Below are positions 18,157 to 27,041 of a stretch of 57,291 nucleotides of DNA, one piece after another. The stretch spans positions 108,618 to 165,908 of the forward strand of contig VXPW01000022.1 in NCBI GenBank assembly GCA_009839325.1. Reading direction: 5' to 3'. Source of the DNA: Rhodospirillales bacterium (GTDB lineage: Bacteria > Pseudomonadota > Alphaproteobacteria > TMED109). Each line of letters opens with the position of its first letter. Position 1 is the stretch's first letter. Below the pieces are notes generated by a model. It searched no databases, was not told where the DNA came from, and saw nothing but the letters and a program-made list of their open reading frames with translations. Both the position numbers and the translations under genes were made by a program.

Positions 18157-18965
18157 TTCCGGACATGGCCGAGAAACGCCTCAACAACAAGGTGGCATTG
18201 GTTACCGGTGCCGGATCACGCGGGTCACTTACCGGCACCGGGGAGGCGACTGCGATTCTCTTTGCCCGTCACGGCGCCAAGGTCCTGCTCGCCGACCTGG
18301 ACCAGGGTCGTGCTCGCGCGACCGAACGTCAGATCGCCGACGAAGGCGGCAACGCATCGGTATTCGTAGCGAACGTTACTGACGAGCCAGCCTGCAGGGC
18401 CTTGGTCGACGCCTGCATTGACCGGTACGGCCGTATCGACATTCTCGTCAACAACGTGGGTGCGCTAGGGCCGGGCAAGGTCACGGATATCGAAGACGAG
18501 GTATGGTCCCGCGCCCTCGACGGCAATCTCAAGTCTGCCGCCCTGGTGTCAAAGTTCGCGGTCCCGCAGATGGCAGCCGACGGCGGCGGCTCCATCATCC
18601 ACGTTTCATCGATCGACGGTTTGCGCGCCGGTGCGTCGCACAATGTCCCCTACTCGGTTGCAAAAGGTGGTCTGGTCACGCTGACCAAGGCCATGGCGGT
18701 CCACCATGGCCGCGACAACATCCGTGTCAACTGCATCGCACCCGGGCACATCCACGCGCCGTTTGTGGCCTCCATGACAGAGGAGCAACTGGAATTGCGG
18801 CGGAGGGCTGGTCCGCTGGGGATCACGGGCGACGCCTGGGATGTCGCGTGGGCGGCAGTGTTTCTGGCAAGTGACGAGGCACGCTGGATTTCGGGTGTCA
18901 TCCTGCCCATTGATGCCGGGCTGTTGGCAGCAACGCCGTTGGCAGTAATCGACAACTTGATCTGA
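18153..18965 (+). CDS. Short-chain dehydrogenase/reductase (SDR)
   Basis: A 270-residue SDR, distinct from the one before it. The glycine motif is GAGSRGSLTGTGEA, with a small insertion between the first and later glycines; NNVGALG and the catalytic YSVAK are present. The start overlaps the previous stop (ATGA); a second ATG at 18165 is also possible. The end, WISGVILPIDAGLLA, is a typical SDR C-terminus. Two coupled SDRs suggest successive oxidations of one substrate, but this is inference from order. Confidence 0.9.
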   Translation: MIPDMAEKRLNNKVALVTGAGSRGSLTGTGEATAILFARHGAKVLLADLDQGRARATERQIADEGGNASVFVANVTDEPACRALVDACIDRYGRIDILVNNVGALGPGKVTDIEDEVWSRALDGNLKSAALVSKFAVPQMAADGGGSIIHVSSIDGLRAGASHNVPYSVAKGGLVTLTKAMAVHHGRDNIRVNCIAPGHIHAPFVASMTEEQLELRRRAGPLGITGDAWDVAWAAVFLASDEARWISGVILPIDAGLLAATPLAVIDNLI

Positions 18966-19121
18966 CACCGGGCGACCAATCCAACAGTACCTGCGCGAGG
19001 TCGCTGTTCCGCCGGATCGACCGCCGTCACTCCTATAAGTGCCCAGGTGCACGCGTTCCTACCGCTGGAACCCGTCTCGAGCACCAAGCCATCCAGCTGC
19101 GTTGAACCGGAGAATGTCATC

Positions 19122-20039
19122 ATGAACCTGCCAGATCCAGCGACCGTCAACCGCGTGGCATGCGTTGGCGCAGGAACCATCGGCGCCGGCTGGGCAGCCC
19201 TGTTCCTGAGCCGAGGGCTGGCCGTTACCGCAAGCGACCCAGCTGAGGGCGCGGAAGACCGCCTGCGGGCGCTGGTGGCACGGGCCTGGCCAAGTTTGAA
19301 GCAATTGGGGCTGGCCGCCGGCGCGGACCCGTCCCGCCTGATGTTTGATGCTGACCTCGGAACCGCGCTCGACGGGGCCCAGTTCGTCCAGGAGTCGGCG
19401 CCTGATCATCAGGATCTGAAAGTCGCGCTGATCGAACAGATCGACCGGAATCTGCCCGACGATGTGGTCATCGCAAGTTCGTCATCGACGTTCTTGCCGA
19501 GTGACTTGGCCAAGCAAAGCCGTGTGCCGGCGCGCGTCATCGTGGGGCATCCGTTCACGCCGTCCTACCTGATGCCGCTGGTTGAGGTCGTCGGCGGGGA
19601 AGCCACACCGGGAGCCGTGCTGGATTGGGCCATGGCCTTCTATCGCCGCATCGGGAAACGTCCGCTCCGGCTGCGGCGGGAAATCGAGCGCTACGTCTCC
19701 AACCGGTTGCAATACGTCGTGCGGCGGGAGATCGATTCGCTGGTCGAGGCCGGCATCTGCGACTATCACCAAGCAGACGAGGCGCTGGTCTACGGGCCGG
19801 GGATGCGCTGGGCGTTCATGGGGCCGATGCTCGGCATGCACTTCACCGGCGGCGAAGGCGGTATCAGGGGCAACATTGCCCATTTCGGTTGGTCGGGGCC
19901 GGCCGGACTGAAGGAGGTGGCAGTTGCAGCTGTCGACGAAATGACGGGCGAGCGTGACGCCGACACGCTCGAACGATGGCGCGATGAGAACCTGGTCGCG
20001 TTGCTGAAAGCACTGAAACCCCTCGACACCGGCGCGTAG
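19122..20039 (+). CDS. 3-hydroxyacyl-CoA dehydrogenase-like, carnitine dehydrogenase type
   Basis: A 305-residue NAD-dependent 2-hydroxyacid or 3-hydroxyacyl dehydrogenase. N-terminal Rossmann motif GAGTIGAGWAA, then QESAPDHQDLK, SSSSTFLPS, and the catalytic-His segment VGHPFTPSYLMPLVEVVGG. The C-terminal domain has YVSNRLQYVVRREIDSLVEAG and YGPGMRWAFMGP. These last features recall L-carnitine 3-dehydrogenase and lambda-crystallin relatives rather than fatty-acid HAD enzymes. I chose ATG 19122; the frame is open to 19047 but gives non-family residues. The true substrate is uncertain. Confidence 0.82.
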   Translation: MNLPDPATVNRVACVGAGTIGAGWAALFLSRGLAVTASDPAEGAEDRLRALVARAWPSLKQLGLAAGADPSRLMFDADLGTALDGAQFVQESAPDHQDLKVALIEQIDRNLPDDVVIASSSSTFLPSDLAKQSRVPARVIVGHPFTPSYLMPLVEVVGGEATPGAVLDWAMAFYRRIGKRPLRLRREIERYVSNRLQYVVRREIDSLVEAGICDYHQADEALVYGPGMRWAFMGPMLGMHFTGGEGGIRGNIAHFGWSGPAGLKEVAVAAVDEMTGERDADTLERWRDENLVALLKALKPLDTGA

Positions 20040-20401
20040 GTCCGGGCCAGCAGATCACGGGAGATCATCGGGTCCGCCGGCCTCCGGGTTGCGCTGCGGC
20101 TTCTTCGATGCAGGGGCCATGACCGGGTGCGTTGGAAGCGGTCGCGGCAGCGTGCCGGCCCGGCGGCGCCGTTTTGGCGAAGGCTGCCCGCAGCGATCGG
20201 CGGCACCGTCGGTGCCGGGCCAGCCACCCGACAATGTTCGCAGCACGCCGTGCACAGGCTCACAGGCCACACGGAGGCAACAACAGGAGGCGCGCCAGTT
20301 GCGTGGACGCGACGCCGCCGACCAGCCGGCAGCGGGGGCTGTTTGCAATCGTCAGAGGCATTCGGTCTGATACCGATCCGCACACGCCGGGGGGGCGCAC
20401 C
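20040..20401. other. Gap between dehydrogenase and ThDP enzyme
   Basis: About 360 bases. The frame of the following ThDP enzyme is open through much of it, but the residues are Arg/Pro-rich and outside the family, so I treat it as untranslated. No terminator or operator is clear; the gap could hold a second promoter within the operon. Confidence 0.4.
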
Positions 20402-22078
20402 ATGACAAGAATGACCGGCGGCCGGTTTGTCGCAGAAACCGTTCACGGCTACGGCATTACCCATGCCTTTTTCGTCCCGTACATTGCGCCGCGGGCGTTG
20501 ATGGAAATGGAGAAACTGGGCATCAAACGGGTCCAGACCCATGGCGAGAAGGCGGCCGCCTACATGGCTGACGCCTATGCACGGGCGCGGCGCGGTCCCA
20601 GCCTCTGCATGGCGCAGTCCGTGGGCGCGATGAATCTCGCGGCCGGGCTGCAGGATCCCTACCTGGCCTGTTCACCGGTCATCGCGATCACCGGCCGGGA
20701 GCGCCAGGTCAGCCAGCAGCGCCACGCCTACCAGGAGGTCGATCACAAGGGTCCATTCTCGGCGGTCACGAAGTACAGCGCCACGTTGTCAACGCCCGAC
20801 CAATTGCCGGTCTACCTGCCACAGGCGTTTCGCGCCGCCACTTCAGGCACTCCCGGGCCGGCGCACCTGGACCTGGAAGGCTTGGCCGGTCAGCTCGTGA
20901 TCGACGCCGAGGCCGAACTTGATGTCGTGATCGACGAGAGCTTCACACAGGTGCCGCCGTTCCGGCCGGAGGCGGACGTTGACGCGGTAACCGCGGCGCT
21001 CGAACTGCTGATGCAGGCGGAACGACCCGTGATCGTGGCGGGCGGCGGCGTAACCGCATCGGATGCGGGCGCGGAACTGCGCGCGCTGGCCGAGAAGCTG
21101 TCGATCCCGGTGGCAACTTCGCTCAATGCCAAGGTCATGTTCCCGAGCGATCACCCGCTCGCGGTGGGCGTGCCTGGATCCTATTCCCGCGCCTGCGCCA
21201 ACCAGGCCCTGTGCGAGGCAGACCTGGTGTTTTTCATCGGCAGCCACGCCGGCGGCCAGGTCACCAACGGCTACACTATTCCGCCCCGAGGCACACCGGC
21301 CATTCAACTGGACATCAATCCCGCCGAAATCGGCCGCAACTATCCGGTCAAGGTCGGGCTGCAGGGAGATGTGCGCGACACGATCCGTCGCATGCTTGCC
21401 CGGGCGGAGCCGGCTTCCCCGCGCCGGTCCTGGATCGGCCGCGTACAGGAACTGGTCGATACCTGGAAGCAGGGTGTCAGCGCGCTGGTGGCCTCCGACA
21501 ATGTGCCCATGCGTCCCGAGCGCTTGTGCGCGGAACTCTCCGAGCTGCTTCCCACCGACGCGATTCTGGTGTCGGACACCGGGCATTCCGGCGTCTGGAC
21601 CGGCACCATGCTCGACCTGAAGCATCCCAATCAGCGCTACCTGCGCTGCGCCGGGTCTCTGGGCTGGGGTCTGCCAGCAGCCATGGGTGCAAAATGCGCG
21701 CAACCGGATCGCCCGGTGGTGTGCTTCACCGGTGACGGTGGCATCTGGTACCACATCGGGGAGCTGGATACGGCGCGCAAGTCCGGGATCCACACGGTGA
21801 CCGTGGTCAACAACAACCATTCGCTCAACCAGGAGAAGAATGGCGTCGAGGGGATTTACGGCGGGCGAACCGTGGGCTCCGATGAACTCTGGCTGTTCCC
21901 CGAGACGGATTTCGCGGGAATTGCCGAGTCGATGGGCTGCTTCGGCATCACGGTGCACAAGCCAGGGGAGCTGCAAGGCGCACTCGAGCAGGCGTTCGCG
22001 GCCGGGAAACCGGCGTTGGTGGACGTAAAGACCGACATCGACGGAATCGCACCCCGGGCCTGGGTGCCGCCGGCCTAG
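20402..22078 (+). CDS. Thiamine diphosphate-dependent enzyme (acetolactate synthase-like)
   Basis: A 558-residue ThDP enzyme of the acetolactate synthase / sulfoacetaldehyde acetyltransferase / benzoylformate decarboxylase superfamily. The N-terminal domain has the catalytic-Glu segment THGEKAAAYMADAYAR. The C-terminal ThDP domain has GDGGIWYHIGEL followed by VVNNNHSLNQEK, the GDG-NN cofactor motif. ATG 20402 directly precedes the family N-terminus (TGGRFVAETVHGYGITHAFFVP); the frame runs open to 20132. No small regulatory subunit (IlvH) is adjacent and the operon is catabolic, so it is unlikely to be the biosynthetic IlvB. A C-C lyase or ligase role is inferred. Confidence 0.88.
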   Translation: MTRMTGGRFVAETVHGYGITHAFFVPYIAPRALMEMEKLGIKRVQTHGEKAAAYMADAYARARRGPSLCMAQSVGAMNLAAGLQDPYLACSPVIAITGRERQVSQQRHAYQEVDHKGPFSAVTKYSATLSTPDQLPVYLPQAFRAATSGTPGPAHLDLEGLAGQLVIDAEAELDVVIDESFTQVPPFRPEADVDAVTAALELLMQAERPVIVAGGGVTASDAGAELRALAEKLSIPVATSLNAKVMFPSDHPLAVGVPGSYSRACANQALCEADLVFFIGSHAGGQVTNGYTIPPRGTPAIQLDINPAEIGRNYPVKVGLQGDVRDTIRRMLARAEPASPRRSWIGRVQELVDTWKQGVSALVASDNVPMRPERLCAELSELLPTDAILVSDTGHSGVWTGTMLDLKHPNQRYLRCAGSLGWGLPAAMGAKCAQPDRPVVCFTGDGGIWYHIGELDTARKSGIHTVTVVNNNHSLNQEKNGVEGIYGGRTVGSDELWLFPETDFAGIAESMGCFGITVHKPGELQGALEQAFAAGKPALVDVKTDIDGIAPRAWVPPA

Positions 22079-22148
22079 GAGGCGTTGCTGCTACCGTCGT
22101 AGTTCGTCGATCGGCGACAGGCACATCTTCTGAAAGGAGTGCGCCACC

Positions 22149-23495
22149 ATGGCAGGACTTCCAGCTCTCAGCAGGCGTCGTTTTCTCGGAACGGGCTCAG
22201 CGGCAGCGGTCGCGATGGCCGCCCCCTACGTCAAGACCGCCCATTCGGCCGGACGACTGGAGCTTGGCGTCCAGGACCACTGGGTGCCTGGTGTCAACCC
22301 CGTGGTGGAACGAATCTGCACCGAATGGGGGCAGCAGAACAATGTCGACGTCAAGGTCGATTTCATCACGAGTGTCGGCAACAAGCTCGCGCTGACGGCG
22401 CAGGCAGAAGCCCGCGCCGGTACCGGCCACGACATCTTCCAGATGGGATTGTGGGGCCCGAGCATCCAGCGAACGAAGCTCGAACCGCTTGATGACGTGA
22501 TCGCCGACGTCGAGGCCGACGTCGGCCCGATGGACCCGGCTGCCAAGTACTGCTTCTTCATCGACGGGGCCTGGCGGTCGTCACCGGTGGCCGTCATGGG
22601 CCAGACCCACGCATTCAACAGCCGGATCGACCATTTTCGCGATATTGCCGGGATTGATCTGCCCGACATCTTTCCAGCTGGCCCGCGTGATCCCGCGAAG
22701 GTCGCTACCTGGACCTATGGCACCCTGCTGACCGCCGCGCAGAAACTGCATGCCGCAGGCTTCGGGTTCGGTGCCCCTTTGTCGCCGACACCGGACGGGA
22801 CGTTCTGGCTCGCACCGTTGTTCGCGGCTTTCGGCGCGGTCCTGGTGGACGCCGACCGTCAAATTACGGTCAACAGTGACGAAACCCGCGCAGTGCTCGA
22901 GTACATGAAGGAACTCAGTCAGTTCATGTCCGATTCGGTCTATGCATGGGACGACGCGAGCAACAATCGCTGGATGCTGTCCGGGCGCGGCTCCGCGGTG
23001 ATCAATCCGCCGAGCCCGTGGGCCGTCGCGAAACGCGACGCCCCCGAGCTCGCGCCGCTGATTTGGCACCATGATCTGCCCGTCGGCCCGCGCGGACGCT
23101 TTCGGCACCTGATCCCGAACGGCTGGGGCATCTGGCATTTTTCATCGAACAAGGAAGCCGCCAAGGACTTGCTACGGCACATGGCAACCCGCGAAGTGGC
23201 GGAGCAGTTGGTGACCGCGAGCAAGGGCTATGAAGCGATCATCTTCGCTTCCTTCCGTGACTTCGGCGTGGTCGAAGAGGCCGGCCCACCAGCGGGCACC
23301 CTGTACAACTACGCGCCGCGTGGCGACGAACAACTCATTCTGTGCGGCACGCCCGCTCCCAATGACGTTGCCGCCCAGATCTTCACTCAGGGCGTGTTCG
23401 GGAATCTGGTCGCGCGTGTGACTTCTCACAACGAGGCGCCCGATGACGCGATCGCCTGGGCCGAAAACGAACTCGAAGGGTTTCTGCGCGGGTAA
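22149..23495 (+). CDS. Extracellular solute-binding protein, family 1, Tat-exported
   Basis: A 448-residue periplasmic binding protein. The N-terminus has a Tat signal, SRRRFLGTGSAAAVAMAAP, with cleavage likely after AHSA near residue 35. The rest follows the family 1 (sugar/polyol or polyamine type) binding-protein pattern with GHDIFQMG and AVINPPSPWAVAK. It follows the ThDP enzyme by 70 bases with a ribosome binding site (aaaggag). Family 1 proteins normally work with MalFG-type permeases, and none is in the window. The adjacent Liv genes are convergent and belong to a different transporter class. Confidence 0.85.
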   Translation: MAGLPALSRRRFLGTGSAAAVAMAAPYVKTAHSAGRLELGVQDHWVPGVNPVVERICTEWGQQNNVDVKVDFITSVGNKLALTAQAEARAGTGHDIFQMGLWGPSIQRTKLEPLDDVIADVEADVGPMDPAAKYCFFIDGAWRSSPVAVMGQTHAFNSRIDHFRDIAGIDLPDIFPAGPRDPAKVATWTYGTLLTAAQKLHAAGFGFGAPLSPTPDGTFWLAPLFAAFGAVLVDADRQITVNSDETRAVLEYMKELSQFMSDSVYAWDDASNNRWMLSGRGSAVINPPSPWAVAKRDAPELAPLIWHHDLPVGPRGRFRHLIPNGWGIWHFSSNKEAAKDLLRHMATREVAEQLVTASKGYEAIIFASFRDFGVVEEAGPPAGTLYNYAPRGDEQLILCGTPAPNDVAAQIFTQGVFGNLVARVTSHNEAPDDAIAWAENELEGFLRG

Positions 23496-23543
23496 CTGGC
23501 GGCGGCCGTCCCCGGTCAGTGCCTCACGGGGGCGGCAGAAACT

Positions 23544-23568
23544 TCCGGGCCCTTCCAATGGGCCCGGA
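23544..23568. terminator. Hairpin between convergent operons
   Basis: A perfect 9-bp inverted repeat, TCCGGGCCC and GGGCCCGGA, around a 7-base loop, between the convergent binding-protein gene and livF. It lacks a T tract on either strand, so it is at best a weak or factor-dependent terminator. Confidence 0.35.
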
Positions 23569-23697
23569 GCCCCTGCTATCCGGCGAGCTCCGTGAACCGT
23601 ATTGGAGACAGGATGCGTTGACGGGTCGTCACCGGGGGACGCCTACAGTTCCCCGACCTTGGTCCCGAGATCGTTGGCGCGCCGGCCGCGAACTGGT

Positions 23698-24345
23698 TCA
23701 AGCGGAGCCCCACGGCTCCACAGCGCCCCGCTCGATCAGGTAGGTGCGCTCGAAGAGACTGCCGGCCCTGTCCATTTCTGATTCAGAGATCAGCACGGTC
23801 GTGCCTTCTTTCTGGAGGTTTGCCAGGACCTCCGACAGTCTCAGCGCGAGGGCCGGAGCCACTCCCTCAAAGGGTTCGTCGAGCAGCAATACCTGCTCGC
23901 CGGACACCAATGCGCGCGCCAGCGCCACCAGCTTCTGCTGCCCCCCTGACAGCTGCTCGACGCGGCGCGAGCGCATGTCGGCAACTTCCGAGACGTAGGC
24001 GAGTGCGCGTTCGCAGCGGTCTTGGCCGTCCGGACGCCGCGATCCCCATGCAGGCAGCAGCAGGTTTTCCTCCACGGTCAGGCCCGGGATTAGGCGCCGG
24101 TCCTCCGGCATGTACCCGACACCCGCACGCGTGCGCCGATGGGCGGGAACTGCGGTGATGTCCTGGCCGTTTAGGAGCACGTGTCCGGAGTGGGTGCGAA
24201 TCAGTCCCATCACGGCCCGCATCAACGTGGTCTTGCCGGCGCCGTTTCGCCCGACCAGTCCGGTGAACCCTTCGACCCGCAGGTCGACGTCATGCAGGAT
24301 CGTGCTGCCCCCGAACTTGACGGTCAGTTTCCGGGTCTCAAGCAT
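23698..24345 (-). CDS. livF: Branched-chain amino acid-type ABC transporter ATPase LivF
   Basis: A 215-residue ATPase of the HAAT (LivFGMH) transporter class. Walker A GRNGAGKTT near residue 32, signature LSGGQQKLVALARAL, Walker B VLLLDEPFEG. It is slightly short for LivF (usually about 235). ATG 24345 overlaps the livG end by 8 bases. It is the last gene of a four-gene minus-strand operon. Natural substrates of this class include branched-chain amino acids, amides, urea and aromatic acids; the actual one is unknown. Confidence 0.9.
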   Translation of the reverse strand: MLETRKLTVKFGGSTILHDVDLRVEGFTGLVGRNGAGKTTLMRAVMGLIRTHSGHVLLNGQDITAVPAHRRTRAGVGYMPEDRRLIPGLTVEENLLLPAWGSRRPDGQDRCERALAYVSEVADMRSRRVEQLSGGQQKLVALARALVSGEQVLLLDEPFEGVAPALALRLSEVLANLQKEGTTVLISESEMDRAGSLFERTYLIERGAVEPWGSA

Positions 24346-25108
24346 CGGAAGATCGTGGCGGGCGGCGGCCGACCACGTGCTCGATGACGGCCGGGTTCTC
24401 GAGCACCTCCTGCGGCGCGCCATCCGCCAACACCCGCCCCTCGCGGAACGCGATGACGCGGTCGGCGTAACGTCCCACCACGTCCATGTCGTGCTCGACG
24501 AACAGGACCGTTGCCCCTGACGAGCGAAGCGCATCGATCACGTTGCCCATCACGTCGAACTTCTCCTCGGTGCTGATCCCGCTGGTCGGTTCATCCAGCA
24601 AGATCATGGCAGGTCCGCCCACCATCGCCATGGCGATGTCGAGCAACTTCCGCACGCCCTGCGGCAGCCGGTCCACCCGCGTCTCGGCTGAGTCCGAAAT
24701 GCGATACTGCTCCATCACCCGGCGCGCTGCCTCTTGGATCTCCGGCCGGACGAGCGGCTTCCACCAGGGGGGCCGGCGGTGGCCGAACACCCCCACTGAC
24801 AGCAGCAGGTTCTCGTACACGGTGAGACCAGGAAACAGTTGCGGGATCTGGAACGAGCGGTGGATCCCGGCCGCCGTGGCCTCGCCGACGGTGCAACCGG
24901 TGATGTCCGTGCCGCGGAAAAGGATCCGTCCCCGGTCCGGCGTGAGGTAACCGGTCACCATGTTGCAGAACGTCGTTTTCCCGGCGCCGTTGGCTCCGAT
25001 CACGCCGACGATCTCGCCAGCTGCAACCGACACGCTGACGTCTTCAGCAGCGACCACTGCACCAAAGGTCTTTCCCAATCCGCGGGTCTCGAGCAGCGCT
25101 TCAGGCAT
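24338..25108 (-). CDS. livG: Branched-chain amino acid-type ABC transporter ATPase LivG
   Basis: A 256-residue ATPase. Walker A GANGAGKTT near residue 40, RSFQIPQLFPGLTVYENLL, and Walker B MILLDEPTSG. The usual LSGG signature is altered: the sequence before Walker B reads RVDRLPQGVRKLLDIAMAM, with LPQG where LSGG or LSYG is normal. LivG relatives tolerate variation here. ATG 25108 overlaps the livM end by 8 bases. It heterodimerises with LivF at the membrane. Confidence 0.9.
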   Translation of the reverse strand: MPEALLETRGLGKTFGAVVAAEDVSVSVAAGEIVGVIGANGAGKTTFCNMVTGYLTPDRGRILFRGTDITGCTVGEATAAGIHRSFQIPQLFPGLTVYENLLLSVGVFGHRRPPWWKPLVRPEIQEAARRVMEQYRISDSAETRVDRLPQGVRKLLDIAMAMVGGPAMILLDEPTSGISTEEKFDVMGNVIDALRSSGATVLFVEHDMDVVGRYADRVIAFREGRVLADGAPQEVLENPAVIEHVVGRRPPRSSDA

Positions 25109-26063
25109 TTCGTCCCCGCAGTCGGTCGACCAGCGACCACAGGCCGCCCGGCAGGAAGAGAATGACCAGGAGGAGGGTGATGCCGAGCAACATCTGCCAC
25201 GCTTCCGGGACGTATTGCAGGGCAAACGTGCGGACCAGCTCGAACACCGTCTGCGCGATGAACGGAGCCGCGACGTTGCCGGCCCCACCCAGGATCGCCA
25301 CGAACACGAACTCGCCCGACTTCGTCCAGTAGGCGGTGTCCTCGGGGGTCACATGACCGATGAGCAGCACCGTGAACACGCCGCCGAGCGCCGCAAGTTT
25401 CGCCGCCATGATGTAGGCCAGGTGGACGGCTCCACGGGCGGAGACACCGAGGTAGCGGAGCCGCAGCTCGTTCTCCCGCACGCCCTGGCCGGCATAGCCG
25501 ACCGGGCTGGCCAGGATCCGATCCACGATCCATGCAACGAGCGCGCTCGAAATCACGATGAAGCCGAACAGCACGAAGGTGAGCCGTCCAGCCTCCGGAC
25601 CCGGCGCGACCCCGAGCAATGTGGGCACGCCCACGCTGAATCCGTCGGTGCTTCCCAGCGCCACGGTCTTGGCCAGTATCCCGAACAGGATCATCGAGAA
25701 CGCCAGATTCAGCATCGCGAAAAAGATGCCCCGGTGCCCCCGGACGATATAACCGAGAGCCCATGCAATCGCGCCGGCCGCCGTGATCCCGGCCACGCTC
25801 AGGACCAGCATGTCGGTGATGCCGAGAAACTGATTGGCCAGGGCAGCGGCGTATCCGCCAATGGCGAAGAACAGGCCCTGTCCAAAGGACACGAGACCGA
25901 ATCGAATCAGGATCATCAGTCCGAGGGCGACCAGACCCCCGCCAAGTGATACGGCTGCGGTATGGGCCGCCCACGCAGGCAGCAGTGGCCAGAGGCCGAG
26001 CAGCACCGCTGCGGCCAGCGCGATGCCGGCCGTCGTCGGACGGATATTCCGAAGCGCCGTCAT
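25101..26063 (-). CDS. livM: Branched-chain amino acid-type ABC transporter permease LivM
   Basis: A 320-residue inner-membrane permease with about ten hydrophobic segments. LivM-type motifs: GLVSFGQGLFFAIGGYAAAL and ENELRLRYLGVSARG. The C-terminus is the usual hydrophobic segment ending in a short basic tail. It overlaps livH by 4 bases (ATGA) and livG by 8. It pairs with LivH to form the channel. Confidence 0.92.
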   Translation of the reverse strand: MTALRNIRPTTAGIALAAAVLLGLWPLLPAWAAHTAAVSLGGGLVALGLMILIRFGLVSFGQGLFFAIGGYAAALANQFLGITDMLVLSVAGITAAGAIAWALGYIVRGHRGIFFAMLNLAFSMILFGILAKTVALGSTDGFSVGVPTLLGVAPGPEAGRLTFVLFGFIVISSALVAWIVDRILASPVGYAGQGVRENELRLRYLGVSARGAVHLAYIMAAKLAALGGVFTVLLIGHVTPEDTAYWTKSGEFVFVAILGGAGNVAAPFIAQTVFELVRTFALQYVPEAWQMLLGITLLLVILFLPGGLWSLVDRLRGRNA

Positions 26064-26959
26064 ATGCGACGGGTTTGCGGTTTGCCGAACAGGCCTTCCG
26101 GTCGTACTGCCAGGACCACCGTCATGACCACGAACACGACGAACAATTCCAACTCGGGACGGAAAAACACCGCGGCCGTCCGACCCAGTCCCACCAGCAG
26201 CGCGCCAATCGCGGCTCCCTCCACGGAGCCCAGCCCACCGATCACCACCACGGCAAACGCCAGTACAATCAGCTCGACGCCGATCCCCGGGACGACCGAA
26301 ATCAACGGGGCACTGAGAGCGCCGCCCAACGCGCCCAGGACGGCCCCACAGAGGAAGGTCACCGTGAAGAACCGGGCCACGTTGATCCCGAGAGCAGACG
26401 CGATCTCTCGATCATGAATCACCGCGATCAAGAGCTTCCCGGGTCGCGTGCGGTGGATCGCCGCCCAGATCCCGACGCCGATCAGCGCTACCAATGGCAC
26501 GAGGAGCAGGTCGTACCCCACGTACGGTATTCCCGCGACCGATATCGTCCCGAACAGGAATCGGGGTTGAAATGCGATGTAGGATTCCGCCCCGAAGATC
26601 AGCTTCATGACGTCTTCGAGGACCAGGAAGACCGCGTAAGTTGCCAGAACGATTACGATTTCGTCTCGTCCGTAAACCCAACGCAGCACGCCGCGCTCAA
26701 TCAGGATGCCGACAAGAACCCCGACGACGATGGCGGCAACCAGCATGATGGCAAGCAGCACGAACCCGGCGTCCGGCGCCCCACCAACGTACATGCCCAC
26801 GCCCCAGGCGGCCGTGTACGCTCCAAGCGCGTACAGGCTTCCGTGGGCAACGTTCAGGACGTTCATCACCCCGAAAATCAGGGTGAGGCCGATCGAGACG
26901 ATGAACAGCCAGGACGCGTACACAAGACTGTCGACGACGATCGCGGCCAGCGCCATCAT
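26060..26959 (-). CDS. livH: Branched-chain amino acid-type ABC transporter permease LivH
   Basis: A 299-residue permease, first gene of the operon. LivH motifs: GLTLIFGVMNVLNVAHGSLYALGAYT near residue 25, and VIGGLGSVEGAAIGALLVGL near residue 240. ATG 26959 (or 26956) has a ggaga ribosome binding site; the frame is open further upstream but those residues are not membrane-like and would overlap divergent dusA. The operon lacks a family 4 binding protein (LivK type), so a distant gene must supply it or the family 1 protein at 22149 is co-opted. Confidence 0.92.
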   Translation of the reverse strand: MMALAAIVVDSLVYASWLFIVSIGLTLIFGVMNVLNVAHGSLYALGAYTAAWGVGMYVGGAPDAGFVLLAIMLVAAIVVGVLVGILIERGVLRWVYGRDEIVIVLATYAVFLVLEDVMKLIFGAESYIAFQPRFLFGTISVAGIPYVGYDLLLVPLVALIGVGIWAAIHRTRPGKLLIAVIHDREIASALGINVARFFTVTFLCGAVLGALGGALSAPLISVVPGIGVELIVLAFAVVVIGGLGSVEGAAIGALLVGLGRTAAVFFRPELELFVVFVVMTVVLAVRPEGLFGKPQTRRI

Positions 26960-27041
26960 TACGCGTCTCCGCGGCGTTGCGCACACAGCACGAGCCGCGC
27001 AGGTCCCGATCCGTGCAATCGCCGCACATTGCAGGAAGATG

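Noticed and set aside
20402-22078. Biosynthetic acetolactate synthase IlvB
   Set aside because: No ilvH or ilvC follows; neighbours are catabolic dehydrogenases and a binding protein.
24960-25949. 329-codon plus-strand frame over livM and livG
   Set aside because: Highly charged Gln/Glu/Arg/His composition typical of antisense to membrane genes; livM and livG are clear.
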